Of a stretch of DNA of 64,000 bases, positions 34,549 through 47,600 are shown in pieces (position 1 is the stretch's first letter; the number at the start of each line of letters is the position of its first letter). Made by a program: the position numbers and the translations under genes. The notes below the pieces were generated by a model. It was given only the letters and a program-made list of their open reading frames with translations, was not told the DNA's origin and did no database searches. Location of the stretch: contig CAJINV010000005.1 in the NCBI GenBank assembly GCA_905178155.1, positions 5,154,667 to 5,218,666 on the forward strand, read 5' to 3'. Source of the DNA: Amoebophrya sp. A120. Taxonomy: Eukaryota > Sar > Dinophyceae > Syndiniales > Amoebophryaceae.

Positions 34549-34798
34549 GAAAGATAAAAAAGTAGCTGAGAGAAGATCGCAAAAATCAAATTCATGCTCA
34601 GACCAAAGAAGATAAAGATAGATAAGCTAGTTGAAATAAGGTCGGAACCTGACCGTTAAAAAATGGAAAGTTGTTGTGCGACGGTCGAGGTGGAGGTGAT
34701 GAAGTTGAAGCCTCGTTATCGTTTGACACCAAGAAAGCTGTTGGCTTTGATGTGCGATTTTATTTCCACAATGACGGCGTGCTACCGTCCACCAGGCC

Positions 34799-34948
34799 AT
34801 GGTCTTCTTGTTCACCAGTGTGAGTTTTGTTCTCGTCTCGATCATTTCCTGTGCTTTTATATGCTCCAAAGCGCGGGGACGGAAGATCATCTTTTGCAAT
34901 CAGATCACATGTGAGTGTGTTAAATCGCCTTCCTCTTTTTTGGCATAA
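34799..34948 (+). CDS. Possible micro-ORF, single span, 49 aa
   Basis: MVFLFTSVSFVLVSIISCAFICSKARGRK: a hydrophobic segment then basic residues, the shape of a one-span membrane peptide. Related in DNA to 31826-31984. An overlapping frame from 34663 (MESCCATVEVEV...) competes. Confidence 0.2.
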   Translation: MVFLFTSVSFVLVSIISCAFICSKARGRKIIFCNQITCECVKSPSSFLA

Positions 34949-35470
34949 ATTGGTGTTATATATTCTAGTGCCTCACGTTCCACCCTCTGACTCTGAGCAA
35001 GATGGAGACAAATCTTGCCGACTAGCTGCTTCTTTCTACGGAGATCTCCTTTCTGATTCTGACAACCGTGAAGATCATCCTTTCATTCTGTATCTGTTTG
35101 ACTTTCAAAGTGGTCGTTACTACTGAGTGAGGTAACAAATTAATCGCTTAAGTTACCGGGTAACTTAGCGTCCGGCCGGCCGCCGGACGCTAAGTTACCC
35201 GGTTCCCAGCCGCCAGCCCGTTCCAGCGGATCGGATTCAAAATAGTCTGCTAAGAAGTGGTATTTTTTGGACGTTGGAATCTTAAATAAGACCATGTGGT
35301 TTATTTAGTCGCCGTAGTTGCACTTGTAAAAAGTGCAGACGGTGAGAGAGAGCCCCTTTCACACCGTGCGATTTCTGGTTCGGACAAGCAGTTGCTTACT
35401 GTTACTCCACATAAAGATAAACTCGAAGTTGCTGTGTAGTTGGTTGTGGGGCCAAGTTTTTCATCACGCA
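34949..35470. other. Intergenic with strong hairpin
   Basis: No gene seen apart from the hairpin at 35155-35203. Confidence 0.4.
35155..35203. repeat. Perfect GC-rich hairpin, 22-bp arms
   Basis: ACCGGGTAACTTAGCG... and its exact complement around CGGCC, between two genes on the same strand. Could affect transcript processing or be a small inverted-repeat element. Confidence 0.85.
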
Positions 35471-38400
35471 ATGATGTCGCGCTTCTCGCCCGCAGGCACA
35501 GTCTACCTTATGTCGGGTCGACTCCCGTCCGGTCGTCCCAGGCGTCAGCACACAGCGTTCTCGCACTACATCCGGGCCGCGGTCGCTGTGCTTTCCCTGT
35601 TAATCTTCGAGCCCCACAACACCTACAACGCTAGCGCGAAGCTCTGGATGGCACGGAATTTACACCAGTATCGTACGTAAAAAGTGTTTCACTGTAAGGA
35701 TTTTGCAAGTTTTGCATCACAAGTTTGCTTTACATGACAACGGAAATTTGCCATGCGAGGTTTCCTAAGAGAAAAAGGCTAGACATCCATTATCTTGCAC
35801 GTGCAGCATTGCATACACTTCTGCGATCCATTTTCTGCATCACAAGTTTACAGTGAAGCAGTTTTTTCTTGCGATGGCCAGCCCTTGTCCTGCACAAGAC
35901 GGACGAACGTGGACACCGCGTTGAAATGGATCGAGTCTCGCGACGTGCTCATATCGTGAGAAAAAGATGTAGTTACAGCTTACACACTCTGACGCAAGAC
36001 CAGCAAGACAGACATTTTTTGTCATGTGGGCAATGCTTTCCAGTCTCACTTCCTGCGTGTTTACTTCCCTAATTGATCATGTCTGCGCATTACAAGTTTT
36101 CGTTGCCATGCAGAGCAACTTTGTTATGCTGAAAGTGCAGCAAGTGTGTAGTAATTGTAACACTTTTATTTTCCTGCGATAGCTCGACACGTTCCTCCAC
36201 TATCCGCTAACCGAGGAACTGGTAAATAACTACCTGAAGCCCCGGCAGTGGACGCTGTCCAACTGCGATTGCAGTTGTGGCAACTGCCACCAGGACCTGC
36301 TCGAGTGCCCTATTGGGCATTTTGTTAACGTGCTTTACTTGGCGATCTTGTGCACGACGGACATCGCCCGCGAATCGTTGATTCTGTCCATTCCCCCCCA
36401 CGGCGATATGGGCCGGACGTTTCTCCGGCTGGTGCGGGCCTTGGGCGGGCTCAATTCGGTCATGTACTCGGGCTGGCCGATTTTCGAAATTTGGTTTTCC
36501 ATCAGCGTCATGACGGAGAAGATTCGGGAGAGACGCACGTGTATCCTGTGCAAAAGTATCGTACTCGTACTAATCGCAGTCATGCAAGACAAATTTCTTT
36601 TTCAAGCTAAATCAGCATGAGAAATTTCATTTGTCATGCTGAGCTAATTTGTATTGCAACACTAGAAGTACGATACTTTTGCAGTTCATAACGTGGCAGG
36701 TCCGAATGGACTGGCTGCACCGGGAGGTGGACCCTTTATTGGAGGTACTGTCCATATGGAAGTGTCAGAATCGAAATTGACAAAGTCGAAAAATTTGTGA
36801 TGCATAAAATCGGCACCGGCTGGAGCCTCAGTTGGTAAGTGGCGCATGGCAAATTTCGGGAGCGCCCAAATCCGGTCTGTCATGCGGTTTGGGCAAAAAA
36901 GACTGCTCCTGTCGTGCTACTCTGGCAGCGCATTGCATACCCGTAAGCAGGCTTGCAATCGGTCTCATTTGCCTCCTCCCCAACACAGGCCAGGCGTGCC
37001 CTACATTTTATGCATTTACAAGTTTTTCGATTTTGTGGATTTCGATCCTGACACTCCCATACTTCAGTCCGAAATACGGGATTGAGCGGGACGCCTGGAA
37101 GGAAATCGAGGTGGACGTACCGGTGGTACTATTGGCGGCTGGGAATCATTATCAAATGTAGAAATGTCTGGGTCTGGAAGATTCCGGGATTTGTGATGCA
37201 TATTTTGTATGATCCATGATTCATGTAATGCATGATCTAGCATCACAGACTTTTAGAGGGCTTTCTGATGCCTATTCCGCATGAAAAATGCCGTCTCCGC
37301 GTAACACAAACTGGACCCCTGTTGCTGGTCACGCAATACAGATTTTTTTAGAGTCCAGAGTTAGCATCACAAGTTCCAAACTTCCAGACCCAGACATTTT
37401 TGATAATCATGACAGGGCAAGAACCTCCGCCGGTCCTCGTGCTGTACTTGATAAGGTTGACCAATTATTGAGAGGAAAAATCCCCCCTCCCCATATCGAA
37501 GCGGTATGCTTCCGAAAATTTGTCTTGCTGATTTGAGACCACAAATCACGTCTGTCTTGCCAGAAGACAACTCCACAGGCTCTGCCGCATTACCCAGGCG
37601 GTTTGTGATGCTGTTGGGCCTACAGCATAGACGTTTCCCATGCTAAGCACCTAGGCAAAAACCTCTCCGCTCAGGCTTGGCAGGAGCTTGCAGTCAGCCA
37701 CTGCAAGACAGATCTGATTTGTGTACGCAAATCCAGCATCAGAAACTTCCTTTTGATATGGGGAGGGGGGATCTTTCCTTTTGATACCAATATGTTGCTC
37801 ACGATCAAATTACAAACACCGCTGATACAACAACAACGGTCAGCACTGGGCTCTCCATTCCGGGCTTACCGGATGCGTTCGTTACTAGCGAGCGGACCTC
37901 TACCGAGGAAGTGCTTAAGCATTCGCAAATACCACTGGATGTCTGGAAGATTCAGATTGCAAGACTTGTCATGCAGGTTTGCCATGATCCACAGGACTTA
38001 GCATGACAGATTCCGGGAGATCTCTAGCATGCCTCTGTGCAAGATGAGGAACAGCCTCCAATAGACTTGGTCACAAGAAGTGGACACCTCTTTGTAAATA
38101 ATCATTCAACACAATTTTTTGCACGATCCAGACCTAGGATGACCTTCCAGACATCCAGGGATATTTGCGAATGCATAGTGCTGCGCGGGCTGGAAAAGGT
38201 GGCACTGATGGAGAAAGGTCAGGACGTTGATAGGTGGAAACAAGCCGCACTTGAAATTACCGACGTCGTCGGGTTCGCAATAACGGGCACCAGCAGCGCG
38301 ATGAAAATGCTGAATCACGATCCGACCGAGCTCCTCCATGCGTTGGAGAGGAAGTTTGGGTTGCAGTTGCAGTCGAAAATGGAAAATGAGAACGCAGCCG

Positions 38401-38564
38401 CTGACTTTGATAGTGAAGAACATGATGCTGGCAAAAAAATGGGCTCAGCAGTACAAGTGCCTGTCGTCACGACCAGCTTGGAGAAGACGAAAAAAGTGAA
38501 ATTCAAGTTCTTCTACACCTGGATCAGCGCAACGAATTCAGGTACGACCAGGGAAAAGTTCTGA
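35471..38564 (+). CDS. Unknown membrane-anchored protein with CxCxCGxC motif, 441 aa
   Basis: Exons 35471-35668, 35882-35950, 36186-36541, 36696-36754, 37067-37149, 37411-37465, 37792-37915 and 38183-38564 total 1326 nt ending in TGA. A basic N-terminus and one span (AAVAVLSLLIFE, about residues 32-47) suggest a type II anchor. The central region has the cysteine cluster CDCSCGNCHQDLLEC (about 116-130), then FVNVLYLAILCTTD and LVRALGGLNSVMYSGWPIFEIWFSISV. The C-terminal third is charged and low complexity. No family recognised. It ends 104 bp before the glycosyltransferase gene, so a shared role is possible but unproven. Seven introners interrupt it. Confidence 0.65.
35669..35877. mobile_element. 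Introner, family F
   Basis: TSD CCAG. Left AAAAAGTGTTTCACTGTAAG, right TTTACAGTGAAGCAGTTTTT. Confidence 0.8.
35951..36181. mobile_element. Introner, family L (F-like)
   Basis: TSD GCTC. Right end GTAATTGTAACACTTTTATT, left GAGAAAAAGATGTAGTTACA. Confidence 0.7.
36542..36690. mobile_element. Introner, family B
   Basis: TSD ACGTG. Confidence 0.88.
36755..37061. mobile_element. Introner, family D
   Basis: Flanks GTCCA/CTTCA. Inverted ends GTGTCAGAATCGAAATTGAC and GGATTTCGATCCTGACAC. Confidence 0.82.
37150..37404. mobile_element. Introner, family A
   Basis: TSD AATCAT. Confidence 0.85.
37466..37786. mobile_element. Introner, family E
   Basis: TSD CCAAT. Confidence 0.85.
37916..38176. mobile_element. 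Introner, family A, diverged ends
   Basis: TSD AGTGCT. Termini GCATTCGCAAATACCACTGG and TTGCGAATGCATA. Confidence 0.8.
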
Positions 38565-38668
38565 CCGTCCTGTAGCCGTCGGTCGTCAGCAGGAAAAATT
38601 TGTGTATGCATTCTTGCAATTGTTGAACAGAACACGAGACTAACCTATGGTAGAAGTTTCTATGGATA

Positions 38669-41600
38669 ATGCAAGCTATCGTGCTGTTCCTTCTCCTGCT
38701 AGAATGCAGAAGCTTTACCTGGTCAATACCTCGCTTGACGGATAATTTCCACGAGATTCTTCACCCCGCAACCACGCCGGCGCATCTGTTCAAAGACCCG
38801 GACATTCTTTTCCAGGATTTCCAGGCCAAAAGAGAAGTGAAAATCTTCGTGTGCGCGCCGGTCGAGGACTTTGTCAACGAGGTGCTCTCGCTCTTGCGGA
38901 ACCGCTGGCTCTTGCAGGGGTTCATCGGCTATGCACTGCAAAAATGTCTGGGTCTGGAAGGATGGAACTTGTAATGCTAATTCTGGATCGTGCAAAAATC
39001 TGTGTTGCATGAATGCCAAATGTTCTCCACTTTTGACCAAGTTGAGAGGAAGTTTCTCGTGCATGATACATAGGCATGATAGGGATCTCGTCACAGAATC
39101 CGTCATGCTAGGTCCTGCATTCCAGACGATATAGCTCATGGAAAATCTGCATGACAAGTCTCACAATCTTCCAGACCCAGACATTTTTGCATTTGATATC
39201 GGCCTGATTTTCCACGACAACTTTGATGTTGACCACAGGAGGACTTCTAGTACAACAAGTAGTCGCGATCACGAAACCAATCCTAATGGTAATGATCCGG
39301 ATCCCGGCGATGGGGAAAACCAAAACCAAAACGACGGAAGCCACGGAGAAATCCCCACTGACAGAAATTTTTTCCTCCACACCCTGCACCGGTTCCAGCA
39401 AATGTCCCTGCCGTCGCAGTTTGCCATGCTGGTGCCCCGGTGGACAAGTTTTTTGGAACACCCGGTCGAGCAAAGCATCGAGGAGATCGCGAAGAAAAGG
39501 AAAGTATCCTGTGCAAAAGTATCGTACTCGTAGTAATTATCGCAATTATGCATTGCAAATCCTTTTCTTAAGGTAAAGCCGCATAACAAATTTTATTTTT
39601 CATGCTGAGGAAATTTGTATTTGTAATGCATTTATACTTCGAGTGCGATAGTACTTTTGCAATTCATAGAAGCTGTTTTACTCCAGTGTCATGCTGGATG
39701 ACAAAACCGATACTACAACTACTTCAGGGGGCAGCACAAGTACGAGAAACCACATCCGTATCCACAGGAAATTTCCCGTACACGACGTACAAATGCGGTT
39801 TCTGCATGACAAAACTTTCGTTCAATTCTTTCTTTCAGCATGACAAGTGGTATGCTGCAAGTTGATGAAATTTGTGATGCATTTTGTGCATGTACTTACA
39901 GGAAATTTGTATTGCATGATCCGGCGGCGCATTCGCGAAGCGAGTCTCGGGCTGGGGACGACCTGCTCGCTATTCCAAGCGGCAGCGATTGCGGAGGGGG
40001 TCGTCTCCGTCGGTCTAGGGATCGAGCCGGAGCTGGTGTATCAGGCGGAAAACATCGGCCGGGACCAGTGGGACGAATATGTGCCGACGCTGCGGTCGCG
40101 AGTGGAGGTGTTGGTCACAAAGTACGTGCTATGAAATGCAAATATGTCTGGGTCTGGAAGATAGCAAGATTTGTGATGCAGTTTATCCAAGCTCCACCAA
40201 GAAGTCTGCAATGCAGGGTCTAGCATCACGGGATCTGCAGCCCCTTGGTGATGCCTGTTCTGCATGACAAATGCCCTCTCAGCATGGCCAGAAGTGGGCA
40301 CCTTTTGCAAGTCACGCAACACAGATTTTTGTACGATTCGCAACATGCATCACAAGTTCGAATCCTTCCAGACCCAGACATATTTGCAATGCATACGTGC
40401 TGGAAGGGTACCAAACGCCAGCACCGGCGAAAGAACAGGAGGATGAAAATACTCAATCCACTTCAGAGCATATGCAAGAAAAAAACTGTGTAATTGTAAA
40501 TCTGTGATGCAGAAAATGCAAAACAGTTACACTTGTCATGCCAGACAGCCATGAAGTCCTCTTTTCATGTGTGTTTTCCCTTACAAGTCACGCATGACAG
40601 GTTTTCGCTGTCATGTAGAGCAAATTTGTGATGCTGTTAGCCAAAGAAAGTTACACTTATACAGTTTTTTTCCTGGATAGAGCAAGATCTTCACGACGGG
40701 GAGATTGATGAAGAAGCATCGTCCGGAGGAACGGAAACAACAACCTCCAGCGCGGCCAAATCGCTGCTGCAAAAAATTGACGGAAGCAAGAAGGAGCACA
40801 TGTTACGATACTTCTACAACCGCTTTCTCATCTGGATGGAGTCTTTCGTGGAGGAGATCTTCTATTTGATCCACTCCTGGTATGGAAGCGTCAGGATCGA
40901 AATCGTCAAAGGGGAAATACTAGTTTGTCATGCATAAAATAGATGCCAGTTGGAGCCCACTTTCCACGTTACGGATGACAAATTTTGGCGGTGCCTAAAT
41001 CCAGTTTGTAATGCTGTTTAGGCAAAGAGGAATGATTTTCTCATGCTACTTTAGCAACTCGAGCGGTAACCACAAACACGCTTACAATCGGCCTCACTTA
41101 CCTGCTCTGCAACACACGCACCTCGCGTCATGCATTTTATGCATTACAAATTATCTCAACTTTGACGATTTCGATCCTGACACACCCACTCCTGGTCGTC
41201 GATCTACGGCAAGGCAAACTGGTTCTCGGGCTTGATTTATCAAATGTAAAAATGTCTGGGTCTGGAAGATTCTGCGACTTGTCATGCATGTCTGACGTGA
41301 CTCGAGAATCTGTAAGGCGTGGGAGCGAACCGGCTGTCCTATCTGTCATGCAAAAACGCAGTTTCTGATGCGGAATACGCAACACGTAGCCGCTCAAAAA
41401 TTTGTCATGCTTGGCTGCGTATTGCAGTCCGGCGATCATCCACTTTTAGCAGCATTAGACCCAGACATTTTTGCATTTGATATGATTCAGTTGGAAGAAG
41501 GCCGGCGACTGGTTCGCGCGTTGTCGATATGAACTGCAAAAGTATCGTACTCGTATAAACTCGTTACAAGTTTCCTCCGCGTGAGAAATAAAATTTGTTA

Positions 41601-44600
41601 TGCGGATTTACGATAAGAAAAGCAAGACTTGCATTTATACGAGTGCGATACCTTTGCAGTGGATAGTCGATTATCCAGCGGGCGCTGACGAAGGAGTTTT
41701 TCTGCAAGCGGTACGAAGTATCACACAGAAAAAAGCCGGCAGGTCAACATTTGTAATGCAAAAATAGATACACAATTAGATCACGAAAAAATCTGTATTG
41801 CGTTGTATCCTAAACAGCACGCTATGGGGCCGCGCATGACAGATTTTTCTGCGTCTTTATTTTTGCATTACAAATGTGCCCTGCCAGCTTTTTTCTCTGG
41901 GATGCGAAAAGTCTGCTGTCGCGTTTCAGGGCGAGTGGACCACGGTGGAGATATCCTGTGCAAAAGTATCGTACTCGTATCAATGCAAGTCTTGCATTAC
42001 AAATTTTCTTCCCAAGGTAAATCCGCATGACAAATTTTATTTCTCATGCTGAGGGAATTTGTAATGCATTTATACGAGTGCGATACTTTATTTGCAATGC
42101 ATAAGAGATGGCCCAGGTGGATGTGGTATAAAATGCAAATATGTCTGGGTCTGGAAACCTGTGATGCTGAATTGAGCATGATTGAAGCGCTTGCAACGGC
42201 AGACAAGCATGACAAGTTTTTGACACACTTGCTAATGGTGCCTGGCACGCATTAGAAGTCGCTTTTTTGCATGACAAAGGAAGCTCCTCTTTTGCTGCTC
42301 ATGCAACACAGATTTTCCAGAAATGCAACACACGCATTACAAGTTCCACTTTTCCCGACCCAGACATATTTGCACTTCATATGTGGTATATTGGGCGGTG
42401 TTCGGTCCCCGGCGTAGTCCTAGTCGCGTCACACCTGCTTCAGCTTCTGTAGGAACTACTCCATCCTTTCATCAGAGCGCTTCTGAAACCGTGGAGCACG
42501 ACGACGGGGGCAAAACCAAAAATGCAGGCTCCGCATCAACATCCTTTCTCACTTCCTTCCCCACAGCGGCCGCCATCCCGAAACTGCTTGAGCAGCTGGA
42601 GCTGCAGGAAAAGCGGCAAAACCCCTTTTACTTCAACATGCGCAAGGAGCTGGAGCGGTTTAAAAAACAAGAAGAAAGCACTAGGCGGACAACAACTACA
42701 AGAACTCTACGCATTGCAAAAGTGTCTGGGTCTGGAAGAGTTTCAGGTTTGTCATGCAGGTTTTCCATGACCCATGAGGGCTGGAGTGCAGGCCCTAGCA
42801 TGGCAGATTCAGTAAGATCTCTGGCATGCCTGTTCTGCATCAGAAACTCCCTCTCAGTTTGGTCAAAAGTGGACAACTTTTGGCAGTCATGCAACACAGA
42901 TTTTTGCGTCATCCAGACTTAGCATGACAAGTTGCAACCTTCCAGACCCAGACGTATTTGCAATGCATAATCTCCTATCGTGTACAAGAAGTTCGCTTTT
43001 CTCACCGTGCTCTGGTCAAATTCTCCGAAGATCTACATCGACGCCGTCCTATCCTGTGCAAAAGTATCGTATTCGTATCTATAAATGCAAGTCGTGCATT
43101 ACAAAACTTTGTCTTACGGGAAATCCGCATTACAAATTTTCTCTCTCATGCTGAAGAAATTTGTAATGCATTTATACGAGTACGATACTTTTGCAGTTCA
43201 TACGTCCGGACGCTAGCCCACTCGGCGTACCGGTTGCACGACAGAAGGTACCGATTTCTGGTGATCGTGCCCCCGGCGGATGAGACGAAGAAAAGAGAGG
43301 CATCAAAAGGAAAAATCCCCCCTCCCCATATCGAAAAGGACATTTGTGATGCTGGATTTGCGTACACAAATCAGATTTGTCTTGTAGTGAAGGACTGCAG
43401 GCCCATGGCAATCCGGCGTGGAGAAGTTTTGGCCTAGGCGCTCAGCATGACAAAAGTCCATGCTGTAGGCCCAACAGCATCACAAACCGCCCGCATAATG
43501 CGGGAGGCCTTCTGAGTTTGCCTTCTTGCAAGACAGACACGACTTGTGACCACAAATCAGCATCACAAATCTCCAATAGTATACCTTTTCAGTGTAGGGA
43601 GGGGGAATTTTTCCTTACGATAAGAGGACGATACGGCTAAAAGCGAGTCGACGTCCGCCGCAGCTGCGTCGGCTCCCGCTGAAGACAGCAGCAACAAGGA
43701 AGCAAACGCTGAACATCAAGACCCAGCAGCAGACTCAACATCTGGCTATGAGAGTTGTGCACAACTCCCCCTCCCCCTCATTTGTATGGCATGAACAGCA
43801 ATACAAACAGCAGCACACATGGAGCCTGTGCATGACAAGTTTACTTCTTACCTGGGTAGTGTTGTAGTACAACTATTTGGGCTCCTTCCGGAATTTGTCA
43901 TGCAAACAGTGCCACAAGGCACCGACGGGATTTGGGATTTTGCATGACAAATGAGGGGGACAGGGAGTTGTGCACTGTCAAACTGGCGGTAGTAGTTCAA
44001 GTTCTATCGACACCGCATACCTGCTTCGCGAACCGAATTTCAATTTGGAAATCTACCCGGTTTCGGAATCCATGGTCGCACCGCCGAACTACGGAGGCGG
44101 AAAGTCTTCCTGGTCTTGGTTCAAAGAGAGGAACATCGCGAAGTCGGCCATCGGGTTTTACATGTGGAACATGACCGAGTTCGATGCGCTGGTGTATCTG
44201 GATGCAGACACACTGCTTATCAAAATGAAAAATCCCCCCTCCTCATACTTGAAGGAAGATTTGTGTAGCATGATTTGTGATCACAACAGACGCTGTCATG
44301 CTAGAAGGGAAGAGATGCGGAGTTTTGTAGGGCTGGCTGGCGTTGGTGTTGGAAAGCCTTGCGGCTTCAGCATGACAGGAAGCAAGTGGAAACGGGAAAC
44401 AGCATGACAAGTTCCCTGCAAACTACGAGGGCGGAGCAACTACTGCGTCTCTTGATGGCCTTCTAGCAATACAAGACGACTTGTGTACTGGAACACTGCA
44501 AGACAAATTTTGTTGTCGATACGGGGAGCGGGGGGGATGTTTCTTCGCAATACTGCTGGTGGAACCGATCGACGAGTTGTTTACTCTCGTGACGTATCCT

Positions 44601-47600
44601 CTGCAAAAGTATCGTACTCGTAGTAATCGCATTTATGCATTACAAATCTAGTTCCTAAGGAAAATCCGCATTACAAATTCAACTTGTAATGCTGAGCCAA
44701 TTTGTATTGCAATCTATACTAGTACGATGCTTTTGCAATTCATATGACGGACAGCAACGGACGGGGCCCGGAGGACTATGAGATAAATCAGGGAACAAGC
44801 ACCAAGAAGAGTGCAACAGCTGAAATAAATTCTTCTCCATCTTCATCTACTACCACGAGCGGAAAGCCGTCCTTTGCTGTGGCGACCAATCTGATGGCGC
44901 GGTTCTCTACTGGCGGGTATCAAGTGCAAATGTGTCTGAATCTGGAAGAGTCATGCTGCTTTTGCATGACACAGAAGGTCTGGCATGGAAGCTCTAGCAT
45001 CACAGGTTTTACTTCGCATGGCAAATGCCCCACTTTGGTGGCAAAAAGCGGGCAACTTATGCTGCCTATGCATGAGAGATTTTTATGTGTTGCGAAATGC
45101 GCGTCACAAGTTTATTGCACTCTTCCAGACATCCAGGGATATTTGCAATGCATAGCGGGTTGACCAACCCACGGGGGAATTTCGAGAACAACGTTCGCTC
45201 GCTTTGGTTTCCGTACATCAACATTGCGTGTATGGTGGTACGCCCGGACACGGAGGTTTTTCAGCACATGATGAAGGTCATGCGGTTATCATGTGTAAAA
45301 ACGTCGTCTCCTCCCAACACGACTAGTTATATGCAAATCTGGATGCCTAAAATAAATGTTTCTCTTGCTCAACCCCATGAGGAGAGTTCTCTCCTGCTGT
45401 CTGGGACTTTGTCAACATGCTCCCATCAGTATAGGGACCTAGATTTGTGATGCGGTTCCACTAGCCAACCACGACTACACTAAAAAGAGAACTTGTCATG
45501 CGCAAGAACAGCCGAGCCTGGTTGAGTTGTGTTGCCGAGTTCCTAACGAAGTTGACTCTGGGGCGGGGACGTTGATGTTACACAGTATAGCGGGAACGGG
45601 AGTCCGAGCTGGACGTCATACCGCAAGAACCTGCTGCTCCCGCCGCCACTTCAGTAGAAGTTCTCTCGTCCTCCTCGTCGGCCACCGCAGAAGCCGCAGC
45701 AGTGTCGGCTGCGGGGGCTCTAGAGGAGAACATCAAAGCTGATAATGCTTCTAGTCCTGCTCTTGTCAGCAGCACTAGCCCACCAACGACCCCCACCACT
45801 GCAGAGCATGTTTTTAATGTTGACACCACAGCAACACCTTCCCCATGGTCCTCCTCCTCGTCCCAGCAAAGCCAAAGCAACCTGGGGCAGTTTTTCGAGA
45901 AGGGTATTCATCAACCGTGGCTGGATCACTATCTGATGAAATTTTCTGTGCGAGCTGGGTATGCGGGTTGGGAGAGGCGCCACACTGGCGAGGGGAAGAC
46001 GAGCATAATGGAAACGAGCGGTGGAGCGTGGACAAGATCCTCAGCGAGGAGAGCTACAGCGAGCACATCGGATGATCACGTCGAAGAAGTAAAGCACTCA
46101 ATCTCAAGTAGAAGAAGTACCACTTCTAGTGTCGTAAAAAAAGAAAATCAAAATGAACCTTTCACCCCCGTCTCCAAACTTTCGTTCGCCGGGTGCGAAA
46201 AGGACTTCCACGCCGAATATTTTTTGTCCGAATGGCTCCAGAAGCAGAAACGACTGCACGCGACGACAGCAGCCGCGACGCCCCAGCAGGGTACTACAAA
46301 AACTTCTGAGGCACCAGCAAGAATAGATTCTTGGCCGCATGACGTCGACCTCCAGCAGAGATCTTCCAAGATAAATCGCACCAGCATGATATCCTGAGTA
46401 AAAACGTCCCCACACCATAGTCAAGTTGGGGAATCGGCTAGACAAATCCAGAAGTTTTGGCTGTTTTGCATGACAAATTTGGATTCGTAGTGTAGTGCTG
46501 TTTGAGCTAGCTTAGCAGCATCACAGATCTAGCATACCATGCTGGTTGGAGCATGACAAATTGCAAAACACGAGTGGAAATTTTCTCATGGGGCTCCGCA
46601 TGAGAAACATTTTCAGCATGCAGATTGGCATTACAACTATGGGGTGGGGACGTTTTTAAATAGGATACATGATGGTGTTTTCCACGCAGCACGGCCACCG
46701 GACGGTGAAAAGTCTACCGAAGACGGGGAAAGCAAACGACTGGCATATTACAATGAAAAATGCCCCCACCCCTGAACGTGGCAGCATTTGTATTGCAATC
46801 CTTTCATCCAGTAGAAACATTGTCCGTCTTGCATATATCAGCATCACAAATTTGCCATGCTGAATGGCTCAAATTTGTGTTGCGCAAGAGCCCAGCAGCA
46901 GCCTGGCCTGTCATGCAAAAGATGCCGTAACCGCCTAGACTCTGCAACAGAAAGATTCATACTCCTTTCATGCATGACAAAAAGTTTTCATTTGGAAACT
47001 TCGCATCGCAAATTTTTACAACTTTGGGGGTGGGGGCATTTTTCCTCGCGATATGGCAAGTCCGCGTTTTGCAGGAGGATCTGAAGAAAGAAGATATCAA
47101 CCGCTGGGCGCGATTCAAATGGGTCACCGCCAGCTCTAGCGAGTACTACGACTCGGATTATCAAATGCAAACAGAAACATGTCTGGGTCTTGGAGGTTGC
47201 AAGACTTGTCATGCAGGTTTAAGTATTTCCATGACGCATGTTGACGTCTGTCATACATGTATGATCTAGCATGACAGGTTCTGTGCGACCTGTCTCGTGC
47301 CTCGCCTGCATCAGAAAGCGCCTCCCGGTTTGGTCAAAAGTGGACAGCTTTTGGTAATCATGCAACACAAGTTCCAGCGTTCCAGACCCAGAGATCTTTG
47401 CAATGCATACGGACTTCGAGTTCACAACGAGCGACGGCATGTATGACAGTGCACAACTCCCCCTCCCCCTCATTTGCATGGCATGAGCAGCAATACAAAC
47501 ACCAGCGCACATGGAGCCTATGCATGACAAATCCATGTACCTAAATGTAGTACTGTTTTGGCTTCCAGAATTTGTCATGCAAGCAGTGCTACAAGGCAGC

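Noticed and set aside
38565-38668. Fusion of the 35471 and 38669 genes through a hidden intron
   Set aside because: No GT-AG or introner pair in the gap restores the frame; the downstream gene has its own ATG and signal-like start.
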